DNA of 64,000 nucleotides from Terrimesophilobacter bigeumensis. GTDB lineage: Bacteria > Actinomycetota > Actinomycetes > Actinomycetales > Microbacteriaceae. The number at the start of each line of letters is the position of its first letter. Positions within the stretch are counted from its first letter, which is position 1. A program made the translations under genes and the position numbers. The notes beneath the pieces are model-generated. The model saw only the letters and a program-made list of their open reading frames with translations, made no database searches and had not been told where the DNA came from. This document shows, piece by piece, positions 17,580 through 25,911 of this stretch. Where the stretch lies: NCBI RefSeq assembly GCF_039537265.1, contig NZ_BAABAE010000003.1:620001-684000 (forward strand), in the 5' to 3' direction.

Positions 17580-18077
17580 CTACTCGTCGAAGGTGTTGAC
17601 GAGCGAGTGCGCGGCCCGGTCGAGGTAGCCCCAGAAGGTCGCATCCTGCAGGGGTGGGAGCTCGAGCGAGTCGAGGGCGGCGCGCATGTGTCCGAGCCAG
17701 CGATCGCGGGCATCCGGGTTCACTGTGAATGCGACGTGCCTCATCCGCAGGCGCGGGTGACCGCGTTCCTGGCTGTAGGTGGTCGGCCCGCCCCAGTACT
17801 GCTGAAGGAACGAGCTCAGCCGATGGATCGCCCCCTCGAGATCCTGCTGCGGGTACATCGGCCAGAGCACCGGGTCGGTCTGCACGCCCTCGTAGAAGCG
17901 CCGCACGAGCCGGTCGAAGGTCTCGCTGCCGCCGATCGCGTGGAACAGCTCGCCCTGCGCGGCCGGCCCGCCCTCGCCGACGCGCAGGGTCACCGGGCTC
18001 GATATGCGGGCGGTAGTCGGCTGGTCGGCTTCGAGTCGATCGCTGCGCGATCCCTCAGCCAACGGCTCCTCGCTCAC
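17580..18077 (-). CDS. glbO: Group II truncated haemoglobin (GlbO-like)
   Basis: This 165-residue globin has an extra N-terminal stretch and a 2-on-2 fold. FHAIGGSETFDRLVRRFYEGVQTDP is the helix A-B region. YPQQDLEGAIHRLSSFLQQYWGGP corresponds to the CD-E region and WGG motif of group II globins. The proximal histidine is in RMRHVAFTV. Group II globins bind O2 or NO and may act in redox protection. M. tuberculosis glbO (Rv2470) lies in the same relative position next to pepN. The ATG overlaps the stop of the MscS gene. Confidence 0.92.
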   Translation of the reverse strand: MSEEPLAEGSRSDRLEADQPTTARISSPVTLRVGEGGPAAQGELFHAIGGSETFDRLVRRFYEGVQTDPVLWPMYPQQDLEGAIHRLSSFLQQYWGGPTTYSQERGHPRLRMRHVAFTVNPDARDRWLGHMRAALDSLELPPLQDATFWGYLDRAAHSLVNTFDE

Positions 18078-19027
18078 GCCGTACCCTCTTCATCGGCCTT
18101 CGTCTCCTGCTTCGCAGGGCCGACCGCCGGCCGCCGGTCGTCGAGGATCATCCGGTTGAGGGAGGGCACGTTGACACCGAGGCCGTCGAGGGCGAGCTTG
18201 ATCCGCATCCGCAGTTCGCGCGCGATATCCCACTGGTCGGGGGAGCGCGTCTTGACGACGAGCCGCACGACGAGGGCCTCCGCGGTGACCGATTCGACGC
18301 CCCAGATCTCGGGTGTCTCGAGCACCTTCCGACGCCACTGGGGGTCGGTGGCGAGCCCCTTCGCGGTCGTGAGGATCGTCTCCTTCACCTCCTCGAGGTC
18401 GGCGTGGTACGGCACGGGCAGGTCGATGATGACCCGCGCCCAGCCCTGCGACTTGTTGCCGACGCGCAGGATCTCCCCGTTGCGCACATGCCAGAGCGTG
18501 CCGTTGACGTCCCGGATGCTCGTGATCCGCACGCCGACCGACTCGACCGTCCCCGAGGCGACGCCGAGGTCGACGACATCCCCGATGCCGAACTGGTCTT
18601 CGAAGACCATGAACATGCCGTTCAGGATGTCCTTGACGAGGTTCTGCGCGCCGAAGGCGAGCCCGGCGGCCACGACGCCGGCCGCACCGAGGATGCCGAG
18701 CACCGGAACCCCGAGCACGTCGAGGATGAGCACGAGCGCGGCACCCATGACGACGACGGTGAGCACGCTGTTGATGACCGTGCCGAGTGTGCGGGTGCGC
18801 TGCACGATGCGTGCGGCATACAGGGGAGCGGATGCCAGCTCCTGCGTCTCCTCGACGTTGTGGGTCTTCTTGACGCCGGTGATGACACGTTCGATCGAGC
18901 GGCGAAGGATGACGAGCAGCAACCAGCGCAGCAGGAACGCGCCGACGACGATGCCGACAATGGTGATCGGCACGCGCCACTCGACGATGAAGCCGCCGAG
19001 CGTCGTCCAGAGAACCTGCCAGTCCAT
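18074..19027 (-). CDS. Small-conductance mechanosensitive channel (MscS family)
   Basis: The 317-residue inner-membrane channel has three N-terminal membrane segments (VPITIVGIVVGAFLLRWLLLVIL; VINSVLTVVVMGAALVLILDVLGVPVLGILGAAGVVAAGLAFGAQNLVKDILNG). The glycine/alanine-rich pore helix TM3 is followed by the MscS beta domain (GVASGTVESVGVRITSIRDVNGTLWHVRNGEILRVGN). It would open on osmotic downshock. Its stop overlaps the start of the globin gene, and it begins four bases from the pepN stop, so pepN-mscS-glbO looks like one minus-strand operon. Confidence 0.93.
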   Translation of the reverse strand: MDWQVLWTTLGGFIVEWRVPITIVGIVVGAFLLRWLLLVILRRSIERVITGVKKTHNVEETQELASAPLYAARIVQRTRTLGTVINSVLTVVVMGAALVLILDVLGVPVLGILGAAGVVAAGLAFGAQNLVKDILNGMFMVFEDQFGIGDVVDLGVASGTVESVGVRITSIRDVNGTLWHVRNGEILRVGNKSQGWARVIIDLPVPYHADLEEVKETILTTAKGLATDPQWRRKVLETPEIWGVESVTAEALVVRLVVKTRSPDQWDIARELRMRIKLALDGLGVNVPSLNRMILDDRRPAVGPAKQETKADEEGTA

Positions 19028-19031
19028 GCGG

Positions 19032-21590
19032 CTACCTCACGTCGGCCGCCTGCGCCGCGAGCGCGCGCTCCACGCCGGCGAGGTTCTCGGTCACGAGCCG
19101 GCGCAGCGCCGGGATGTCCGGGTTCGCATCGAGCCAGGCCTTGGTCGCGTCGATGAGGGCCTGTGACGCCAGCGGTGCTGGATACAACCCGACGATGAGC
19201 GTCTCGGCGATGTGGTAGCTGCGACTTGTCCACAGGTCACCCAGCGACGCGAAGTACTTCGCCACGACTGCGTCGAGCGACGACGGGTCATTGACGTGCT
19301 GGTAGCCGAGCGCCGTGTTGCGCACGATCGCGTTGGGCAGCTCATCCGAGTCGACGAGCGAGGCGAAGGCAGCGAGCTTCGCTTCGGAGGTCGCGAACGT
19401 CGCCCGCGCGCGAGCGGCAGCCTGCTGTCCGTTGGCCGTGTTGTCCTTCGCGAGCGCCGCATCGATGTCGGCGGGGGTTGCGGCCCCGTTGAGCACGAGG
19501 CCCTCGAGCAGCTCCCATCCGAGGTCGGTGTCGATCGTCAGGCCTTCGAGTACGACCGTGCCGTCGAGCAGTCCGCGCAGGGCGCTCACGTGGTCGCCCG
19601 TGGAAGCGACCTGGGCAAAGAACTTCACGAACTGGAATTGTGCGTCGGAGGCGGGTGCGGCGAGCTGGGCGAGCGTCCACAGGTCGGAGCCGACCTTCTC
19701 GATCGTCTTGGCGCGGTCGACCGGCGCGACGTACTGCCGCGCGACGAGCAGCAACTGGCTGAGAGTAGTGCGAATGGTGGTGCTCTCGGTCTCGGTCGCG
19801 ATGTTGCCGAGGACGAGCTTCACGTAGTCGCTCGCGGGGGTCTCGGCGTCGCGCGTCGAGTCCCACACCGAGCCCCAGACGAGGGCGCGCGCGAGCGGGT
19901 TCTCGATGTCCTTCAGGTGCTCGATCGCGACGGCGAGCGAGTCTGCGTCGAGGCGGATCTTCGCGTAGGCGAGGTCGTCGTCGTTGATGAGCACGAGATC
20001 CGGCTTCGCCATCCCGACGAGATCCGGCACCTCGGTGCGCTCGCCGTCGACATCCAACTCGACCCGGTGCGAGCGGACGAGCTTGCCGCCCTGCAGGTCG
20101 TAGAGGCCGATCGCGAGACGGTGCGGGCGAATCGTGGGGTAGTCCGGGGCGGCGCTCTGCAGCACGGCGAAGCCCGTGAAGTTCCCGCTGTCGTCCTTCT
20201 CGAAGGAGGGGCGCAGCGTGTTCACGCCGGCCGTCTCCAGCCACAGCTTCGACCACTCGGTGAGCTTGCGCCCGCTCGTGATCTCCAGCTCGGCGAGCAG
20301 GTCCTTGAGCTCCGTGTTGCCCCACTCATGCTTCTTGAAGTACGCGGCGACGCCGGCGAAGAACTCGTCCTCGCCGACCCAGGCGACGAGCTGCTTGAGC
20401 ACCGAACCGCCCTTGGCGTAGGTGATCCCGTCGAAGTTGACCTGGACATCCTCGAGGTCGTTGATCGTGGCGACGACCGGATGCGTCGACGGCAGCTGGT
20501 CCTGGCGGTACGCCCAGCTCTTCTCCATCGCCTGGAAGGTGGTCCAGGCCTCGGTCCACTCCGTCGCGTTCGCCGTGGAGATCGTGGAGGCCCACTCGGC
20601 GAAGGACTCGTTGAGCCACAGGTCGTTCCACCACTTCATGGTCACGAGGTCGCCGAACCACATGTGGGCGAGCTCGTGCAGGATCGTGACGACGCGACGC
20701 TCCTTGATCGCGTCCGTCACCTTCGAGCGGAAGACGTAGGTCTCCGTGAAGGTGATCGCGCCCGCGTTCTCCATGGCGCCCGCGTTGAATTCGGGGACAA
20801 AGAGCTGGTCGTACTTCTCGAAGGGGTAGGCGTAGTCGAACTTCTCCTCGTAGTACGCGAAGCCCTTGCGCGTGATGTCGAAGATGTAGTCGGCGTCGAG
20901 GTACTGGCTGAGCGACTTGCGCGAATAGATCCCGAGCGGGATCGTGCGTCCGTCACGGCTCGTGAGCTCGCTCTCGACCTTCGCGTAGGGACCGGCGACG
21001 ATCGCGGTGATGTAGGAGGAGATGCGCGGGGTGGTCTTGAACACCCAGGTTGCGCTCCCTTCTCGCCCTGAGCCCGTCGAAGGGGCGGCGGTGCGCGACT
21101 CCACCGGCTGGTTGCTCACGACCTCCCAGGCGTCGGGCGCGGTCACGGTGAAGCGGAACGTCGCCTTGAGGTCGGGCTGCTCGAAGACCGCGAACACGCG
21201 GCGGGAGTCCGGCACCTCGAACTGCGAGTAGAGGTACACCTCGCCGTCGACCGGGTCGACGAAGCGGTGCAGGCCCTCGCCGGAGTTCGTGTATTCGGCA
21301 TCCGCGACGACCGTGAGCACGTTGTCGGCGGCGAGGCCGTCCAGCCGGATGCGCATGCCGTCGGCAGCGGACGTGTCGACGGCGGCACCGTTGAGCTCGA
21401 TCGAATGAACCGTGCGGGTGAACGCGTCGATGAAGGTGGATGCGCCGGCCGTCGCGGAGAACCGGACGGTCGTCGTGCTGCGGAACACCTCGGCTCCGGT
21501 CGTGAGGTCGAGCGTGACGTCGTAGCTGTCAACGCTGACGAGCGCCTTGCGCTCCTGGGCTTCGACGCGGGTGAGATTGTCTCCTGGCAC
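19032..21590 (-). CDS. pepN: Aminopeptidase N (M1 family)
   Basis: This zinc metallo-aminopeptidase of 852 residues removes N-terminal amino acids from peptides in the cytosol. The substrate motif FNAGAMENAG (about residue 267) and zinc motif HELAHMW with downstream NESFAEW (about 303-330) are intact. An ERAP1-like helical C-terminal domain follows. The GTG start at 21590 has AAGGAG six bases upstream. Near residues 170-180 the segment APSTGSGREGS is encoded by a REP-like palindromic repeat read in frame (about 21055-21086), placed in a surface loop before WVFKTTPRISSY. The gene is syntenic with Rv2467. Confidence 0.95.
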   Translation of the reverse strand: MPGDNLTRVEAQERKALVSVDSYDVTLDLTTGAEVFRSTTTVRFSATAGASTFIDAFTRTVHSIELNGAAVDTSAADGMRIRLDGLAADNVLTVVADAEYTNSGEGLHRFVDPVDGEVYLYSQFEVPDSRRVFAVFEQPDLKATFRFTVTAPDAWEVVSNQPVESRTAAPSTGSGREGSATWVFKTTPRISSYITAIVAGPYAKVESELTSRDGRTIPLGIYSRKSLSQYLDADYIFDITRKGFAYYEEKFDYAYPFEKYDQLFVPEFNAGAMENAGAITFTETYVFRSKVTDAIKERRVVTILHELAHMWFGDLVTMKWWNDLWLNESFAEWASTISTANATEWTEAWTTFQAMEKSWAYRQDQLPSTHPVVATINDLEDVQVNFDGITYAKGGSVLKQLVAWVGEDEFFAGVAAYFKKHEWGNTELKDLLAELEITSGRKLTEWSKLWLETAGVNTLRPSFEKDDSGNFTGFAVLQSAAPDYPTIRPHRLAIGLYDLQGGKLVRSHRVELDVDGERTEVPDLVGMAKPDLVLINDDDLAYAKIRLDADSLAVAIEHLKDIENPLARALVWGSVWDSTRDAETPASDYVKLVLGNIATETESTTIRTTLSQLLLVARQYVAPVDRAKTIEKVGSDLWTLAQLAAPASDAQFQFVKFFAQVASTGDHVSALRGLLDGTVVLEGLTIDTDLGWELLEGLVLNGAATPADIDAALAKDNTANGQQAAARARATFATSEAKLAAFASLVDSDELPNAIVRNTALGYQHVNDPSSLDAVVAKYFASLGDLWTSRSYHIAETLIVGLYPAPLASQALIDATKAWLDANPDIPALRRLVTENLAGVERALAAQAADVR
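21055..21086. repeat. REP-like repeat embedded in pepN (CCCTGAGCCCGTCGAAGGG core)
   Basis: The core at 21066-21084 matches, with one difference, the widespread bacterial repeat CCCTGAGCCTGTCGAAGGG. A further short inverted copy of CCCTTC/GAAGGG flanks it. It is read in frame in pepN and adds about ten Gly/Ser-rich residues. Confidence 0.7.
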
Positions 21591-21714
21591 GGGGGCTCCT
21601 TCGTGGGGATCGTCGTTGCGCGCAGGCGGATCGGCCCGGCATCGATCTCCCAGCCTAGTATTCGCCACTGGACGCCGTCAGCGCGGGGTCCGGGCCCGGC
21701 GTAGGTTAGTTGTT

Positions 21715-22350
21715 ATGTCAACGAATCCCTCAGCTCCTTCCCCTGCCGCCACCACCCACGTCGACTTCTGGTTCGACCCTTCGTGCCCCTGGGCGTGGAT
21801 GACGAGCCGCTGGGTGGATGAGGTCGCGAAGCACCGGGATCTCGATGTGACCTGGCACATCATGAGCCTCGCCGTGCTCAACGAGGACAAGGACGTCTCC
21901 GAGAGCTACCGCGCGTTCTTCCCCCGCGCGCTGCGCTACACGCGTCTCGTCGCGGCCGTGCGCGAGCTCGAGGGCCAGGATGCCGTCAAACCGCTCTACG
22001 ACGCGCTCGGCATCCGCATCCATCCGGGCGGGTCGAAGAACCCCGACGAGGTCATCCCTGCGGCGCTCGCCGAGCTGGGCCTTCCCGCCGAGTACCTGCG
22101 CTACGCCGACAGCGACGAGTACGACGAGCAGCTGCGGGCGAGCCACTTCGACGGGATCAACCGCGTCGGACAGGATGTCGGCACCCCCGTCATCGCGGTC
22201 GACGGCGTCGCGTTCTTCGGGCCGGTGATCTCACCCGCGCCGAAGGGCGAGCAGGCCCTCGCCCTGTGGGACGGCGTCGTCGCGGCGGCGCGCTACGACG
22301 GCTTCTTCGAACTCAAGCGCTCCAGGACCCGCGAGCCGATCTTCGACTGA
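21715..22350 (+). CDS. DsbA-like mycothiol-dependent oxidoreductase (Rv2466c-type)
   Basis: This 211-residue thioredoxin-fold protein closely resembles Rv2466c, the mycothiol-dependent nitroreductase of M. tuberculosis. Matching segments are VDFWFDPSCPWAWMTSRW, WHIMSLAVLNEDKDV, VGTPVIAVDGVAFFGPV and FFELKRSRTREPIFD. The active site here is C24-P-W-A27, whereas the Mycobacterium protein has CPWC, so the resolving cysteine is lost and a monothiol mechanism with mycothiol is implied. It sits between pepN and rpiB as in Mycobacterium. Its last 120 bases overlap the 3' end of the convergent gene at 22231. Confidence 0.9.
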   Translation: MSTNPSAPSPAATTHVDFWFDPSCPWAWMTSRWVDEVAKHRDLDVTWHIMSLAVLNEDKDVSESYRAFFPRALRYTRLVAAVRELEGQDAVKPLYDALGIRIHPGGSKNPDEVIPAALAELGLPAEYLRYADSDEYDEQLRASHFDGINRVGQDVGTPVIAVDGVAFFGPVISPAPKGEQALALWDGVVAAARYDGFFELKRSRTREPIFD

Positions 22351-23007
22351 CGCCTCGTCGAGCACTGGGGTCTCGTCGAGCACGGCGCGGCAGTCGGAGA
22401 TCGCGCGGCGCAGCACCTTGCGCAGCAGGGTATCCGCTCCGGGGGAGCAGGCCTGGGCGATGCCGAGCACTCCAGTGCGGATGACCGACTCGGCCATCCG
22501 GGATACCGCGCGCTCGCGGGCGGCGGTCGCATTCTGCGCGACGAAGTCCTCCGCCCAGCGTGCCGCGAGCGGCGCCTTCGAGAAGGCGTCGTCGATGCGC
22601 GCGGAGAGTTCGCCGTCGTCCGGATGCCCGAGCAGGGCCAGACGCATCCGGCAGGAGAGGATGCCGACTGCCAGTGCGCGCTGGCGCTCCTCGCTCGCGA
22701 TGGGCAGGGCGCTCGTGGCGACCCGCAGCGCCAGGAGGATCTCGATGCGACGGTCGTCGCCGTTCAGTCCGATCACCGAGGGGATGAGTTCGGCGAGCCG
22801 GGAGCGTGCACGGTCTGAGGTGCAGTCGTTGACCATCCGGGCGAGGAAGGCGAGTGCGGGGTGCGTGCAGGCGGGATGGTCGCTCCATCGCTCGCCGGCG
22901 AGCCAGGAGGCGAACTCCATGAAACAGGCGCCCGAGCGCGGGGATCGGTGGCGCCCGGGGGACAGGATCGGGACGAGCGTAGGACCGAGATCCGTGGACG
23001 ATGTCAT
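22231..23007 (-). CDS. Conserved actinobacterial hypothetical protein
   Basis: This soluble, alpha-helical protein of 258 residues has a conserved block GACFMEFASWLAGERWSDHPACTHPALAFLARMVND. The Cys/His pairs suggest metal binding, but no family function is known to me. The ATG at 23007 is preceded by GGGAGG. Codon use is normal until about the region overlapping the DsbA-like gene, where the frame continues 120 bases antisense to it before stopping. The C-terminal 40 residues may therefore be a poorly conserved extension. Confidence 0.75.
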   Translation of the reverse strand: MTSSTDLGPTLVPILSPGRHRSPRSGACFMEFASWLAGERWSDHPACTHPALAFLARMVNDCTSDRARSRLAELIPSVIGLNGDDRRIEILLALRVATSALPIASEERQRALAVGILSCRMRLALLGHPDDGELSARIDDAFSKAPLAARWAEDFVAQNATAARERAVSRMAESVIRTGVLGIAQACSPGADTLLRKVLRRAISDCRAVLDETPVLDEASVEDRLAGPGALEFEEAVVARRRDDAVPQGEGLLALRRG

Positions 23008-23125
23008 CGCTGGCCTCCCAACCGAACGAGGAACCCTGCTTCCAGTGTCCTCCTCGTTGCGCGTTACCGCCAGCGTCGCGCTCCATTGACGGAGCACTGT
23101 CAGCCGTGAGCGTTACGTTGCCGGA

Positions 23126-23707
23126 ATGGACGAAAAGGAACTCTTCCTCCAGTCGGATGCCGCGTTGCGCTCCGTCATCGACCGGATCGCACCTGAGCAG
23201 CTCGGGCTCGCCGCCCCCGCCGAGTGGTCGAGGAAACAGAACCCGACACTGCGCGACATCCTCGCATCGCACACGCTCGACGAGCTCTGGGTGCCCGACA
23301 TGCTGGCGGGCCGCACGATCGAGGAGGTCGGCGATCGGTACTCCGGTGACCTGCTCGGGGATGACCCGATCGCGAGCTACGACCGCGCTCACGACGGAGC
23401 GACCGCAGCAGTCGACGCCCACCTCGACCTGGACGCCGTGGCCCATTTGAGCTACGGGGACTTCCCGGTGCGGGAGTATCTCGTGCACATCAGCATCTAC
23501 CGGGCCTTCCAGGCCTGGCTGATTGCGAAGCTCCTCGGCATCGGATACTCGCTGCCGCCGGAGCTCGTCGAGGGATTGTGGGAGCACGTCGGACCCCAGG
23601 TCGACGCCCTCCGGGAAATGGGCGTCTTCCCGCCGGAGATCGCGGTGGCGCCGGATGCCGACAGCGAGACCAGACTGCTGGCCAGGGTCGGCTACTTCGT
23701 TCCGTAG
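23126..23707 (+). CDS. DinB/maleylpyruvate isomerase N-domain-like protein
   Basis: A 193-residue four-helix-bundle protein. Motifs include WSRKQNPTLRDILASHTLDELWVPDMLAG and GDFPVREYLVHISIYRAFQAW, with histidines at positions typical of the metal-binding triad of the mycothiol-dependent maleylpyruvate isomerase N-terminal (DinB-like) family. Function in this protein is unknown; a mycothiol-linked role is possible given the neighbouring mycothiol-type oxidoreductase (inference). Confidence 0.7.
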   Translation: MDEKELFLQSDAALRSVIDRIAPEQLGLAAPAEWSRKQNPTLRDILASHTLDELWVPDMLAGRTIEEVGDRYSGDLLGDDPIASYDRAHDGATAAVDAHLDLDAVAHLSYGDFPVREYLVHISIYRAFQAWLIAKLLGIGYSLPPELVEGLWEHVGPQVDALREMGVFPPEIAVAPDADSETRLLARVGYFVP

Positions 23708-23748
23708 GCCGTCTCGAGCCGGGCCGCCGCCCTACCTACACTGGAGCC

Positions 23749-24234
23749 ATGCGCATCCACATCGCGACCGACCACGCGGGCCTCGAATTCAGCCGCGACC
23801 TGCAGGAGCACCTTCGGGCGGCAGGTCACGAGGTCATCGATCACGGCCCCGCCGAGTACGACGCCCTCGACGACTACCCCTCGTTCTGCATCAACGCGGC
23901 GATCGGCGTCATCGTCGACCAGCAGGCAGGCGTCGAGGCGCTCGGCGTGGTCTTCGGGGGCTCCGGCAACGGCGAGCAGATGGCGGCGAACAAGGTGCGC
24001 GGGGTGCGTGCGGCACTCGTCTGGAGCAGGTCGACCGCGCAGCTCGCCCGCGAGCACAACGACGCGAACGTCATCTCGATCGGCGCGCGCCAGCACACCG
24101 TCGAGGAGGCGATCGAGTTCATCGACCTCTTCATCGCCACGCCGTTCTCCGGCGAGGAGCGCCACGCCCGCCGTATCGCCCAGCTCACCGAGTACGAGGA
24201 CACCGGGGCGATCGCCGGCAAGCAGGTCGACTGA
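23749..24234 (+). CDS. rpiB: Ribose-5-phosphate isomerase B
   Basis: The enzyme interconverts ribose-5-phosphate and ribulose-5-phosphate in the pentose phosphate pathway. The 161-residue sequence has ATDHAGLEFS at the N-terminus, the phosphate loop GGSGNGEQMAANKVRGVRAAL, and ISIGARQHTVEEA. The catalytic base is Glu (E76 in SGNGEQ), as in the actinobacterial RpiB type, instead of the cysteine used in E. coli. It is followed after one base by nei. Both gene order and type match Rv2465c-Rv2464c. Confidence 0.95.
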   Translation: MRIHIATDHAGLEFSRDLQEHLRAAGHEVIDHGPAEYDALDDYPSFCINAAIGVIVDQQAGVEALGVVFGGSGNGEQMAANKVRGVRAALVWSRSTAQLAREHNDANVISIGARQHTVEEAIEFIDLFIATPFSGEERHARRIAQLTEYEDTGAIAGKQVD

Positions 24235-24235
24235 C

Positions 24236-25246
24236 ATGCCAGAGGGCCACTCCGTTCACCGCATCGCCAACCAGTTCGAGGCACACTTCGTCGGCGAACG
24301 CGTCGCCGTCACATCCCCTCAGGGCAGGTTCGCCGCCGGTGCGGCCCGGCTCGACGGGTTGACGATGACCGACGCCCAGGCGGTCGGCAAGCAGCTGTTC
24401 CTCGAGTTCGCCGAGGCAGAGGATGCTCCGCGCCGGTGGCTGCGCGTACACCTCGGCATCTACGGCGCCTGGGACTTCGCCGGGGACGTCAGCGTCGACG
24501 CCTCCGCGCTCGCGGCCGGCGGCAGGATCGGGCAGACGGGCATGAAAGGCGTCGGAGACGGAACGCAGAGCGGTGCCGGCACCCAGGGCGAGAACGAGGA
24601 CTCCCTCGCGTCCATCGGCGCCCCACGCCGCACCCGGCTCCGTATGGCCGAGTCCGAGAAGGAGACCGAACTCTCGGAGTTCCCTTCGCCGCCCGTCGGG
24701 CAGGTGCGGGTGCGCCTCCTCACCGACACCGCCGTCGCCGACCTCCGGGGTCCCACCGCGTGCGAAGTCCTCACGCCGGAGGAGGTCGCCGCCGTGATCG
24801 CGACGCTGGGGCCCGACCCCATCGTCGACCCGGGGCAGGCATCCGAGGATCGCTTCGTGGAAGCCGTGCGCAAGCGGCGCACCCCTATCGGGCTCCTGCT
24901 CATGGACCAGTCCGTCGTCGCCGGCATCGGCAACGTGTACCGAGCCGAACTGCTCTACCGCGCCAGACTCAACCCCCACACACCTGGCAACGTCCTGCCC
25001 GAGGATGTCGCGCGGACGCTGTGGCGCGACTGGGAGCACCTCCTGAACGTCGGCGTGCGGACCGGGCAGATGCTCACCATGGACGACCTCGACGCGGAAG
25101 GCTACGCCCGAGCACTCGCGAGCCGCGACGACCGGCACTGGGTGTACCGCCGCGCCGGGCTTCCCTGCCGCACCTGCGGGACTCACATCGTGCTCGAGCT
25201 GGCGGCCGCCCGAAAACTGTACTGGTGCCCGGTCTGCCAGGCGTGA
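24236..25246 (+). CDS. nei: Fpg/Nei-family DNA glycosylase (endonuclease VIII-like)
   Basis: This base-excision-repair enzyme of 336 residues begins MPEGHSVHR: the Pro2 nucleophile and Glu3 are intact, and the MPEGH variant is characteristic of the Nei branch. The helix-two-turn-helix region includes SVVAGIGNVYRAELLYRARLNP. The C-terminal zinc finger is CRTCGTHIVLEL...YWCPVCQ. A low-complexity, charged insertion of about 60 residues (about 100-165, GTQSGAGTQGENEDSLASIG...) is longer than usual. The start is fixed by the need for Pro2; the longer open frame upstream is rejected. It is syntenic with Rv2464c. Confidence 0.92.
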   Translation: MPEGHSVHRIANQFEAHFVGERVAVTSPQGRFAAGAARLDGLTMTDAQAVGKQLFLEFAEAEDAPRRWLRVHLGIYGAWDFAGDVSVDASALAAGGRIGQTGMKGVGDGTQSGAGTQGENEDSLASIGAPRRTRLRMAESEKETELSEFPSPPVGQVRVRLLTDTAVADLRGPTACEVLTPEEVAAVIATLGPDPIVDPGQASEDRFVEAVRKRRTPIGLLLMDQSVVAGIGNVYRAELLYRARLNPHTPGNVLPEDVARTLWRDWEHLLNVGVRTGQMLTMDDLDAEGYARALASRDDRHWVYRRAGLPCRTCGTHIVLELAAARKLYWCPVCQA

Positions 25247-25278
25247 CGCGCTGAACCGACCGGCCCCAGCGTGCCAAG

Positions 25279-25911
25279 ATGGTGGCCATGATGGACACCG
25301 GCCGCTACGTGAGCCTCGACGAGAACGAGGTCAAGCGCCTCATCCGTGACAACCCCTGGGGCACCATTGTCACCAACACCGCGAAGGGTCTCGTCGCGAG
25401 CCATTACCCGATGCTGTTGGAGGAGGAGGATGCCGACGGGATCAGCATTGTCAGCCACGTCGGCAAACCCGACGACGACAAACTCGAGCTCGGCCAGCAC
25501 GAAGCGCTCGTCATCATCCAGGGCCCCAACGGCTACATCTCGCCCGGCTGGTACGACAAGATCAACGTGCCCACCTGGAACCACGTGACAGCCCACCTCT
25601 ACGGTGTGCCCGAGATTCTCACCGACGAGGAGAACTGGGCCGTGCTCGATCGGCTCACCCACCATTTCGAAGACCGGATGCCGCACCCCGTGCTCCTGGA
25701 GCACCAGGAGGAGTATGCGCGGGCGGAGATGGCCATGACCGCCGGGTTCCGGATTCGCGTCACCCGTTTCGAAGCCCGCCTCAAGCTCAGCCAGAATCGC
25801 CCGCAGGTCGCCGGCCGCATCATCGATGAGCTCGATCACGGCGACAACTACCGGCAACCGGCCCTCGCCGACGAGATGCGGCGCGTGCACACGCCGAAAG
25901 AATCCGCGTGA
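25279..25911 (+). CDS. FMN-binding PaiB-like protein
   Basis: The 210-residue protein has a split-barrel FMN fold. NPWGTIVTNTAKGLVASHYPMLLEE, SHVGKPDDDKLELGQHEALVIIQGPNGYISPGWYD and VPTWNHVTAHLYGVPEI are the blocks of the PaiB family, originally described as negative regulators of protease genes and sporulation in Bacillus. The start may also be 25288 or 25291. The last codons overlap the GTG of the amidohydrolase (GTGA). Confidence 0.88.
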   Translation: MVAMMDTGRYVSLDENEVKRLIRDNPWGTIVTNTAKGLVASHYPMLLEEEDADGISIVSHVGKPDDDKLELGQHEALVIIQGPNGYISPGWYDKINVPTWNHVTAHLYGVPEILTDEENWAVLDRLTHHFEDRMPHPVLLEHQEEYARAEMAMTAGFRIRVTRFEARLKLSQNRPQVAGRIIDELDHGDNYRQPALADEMRRVHTPKESA

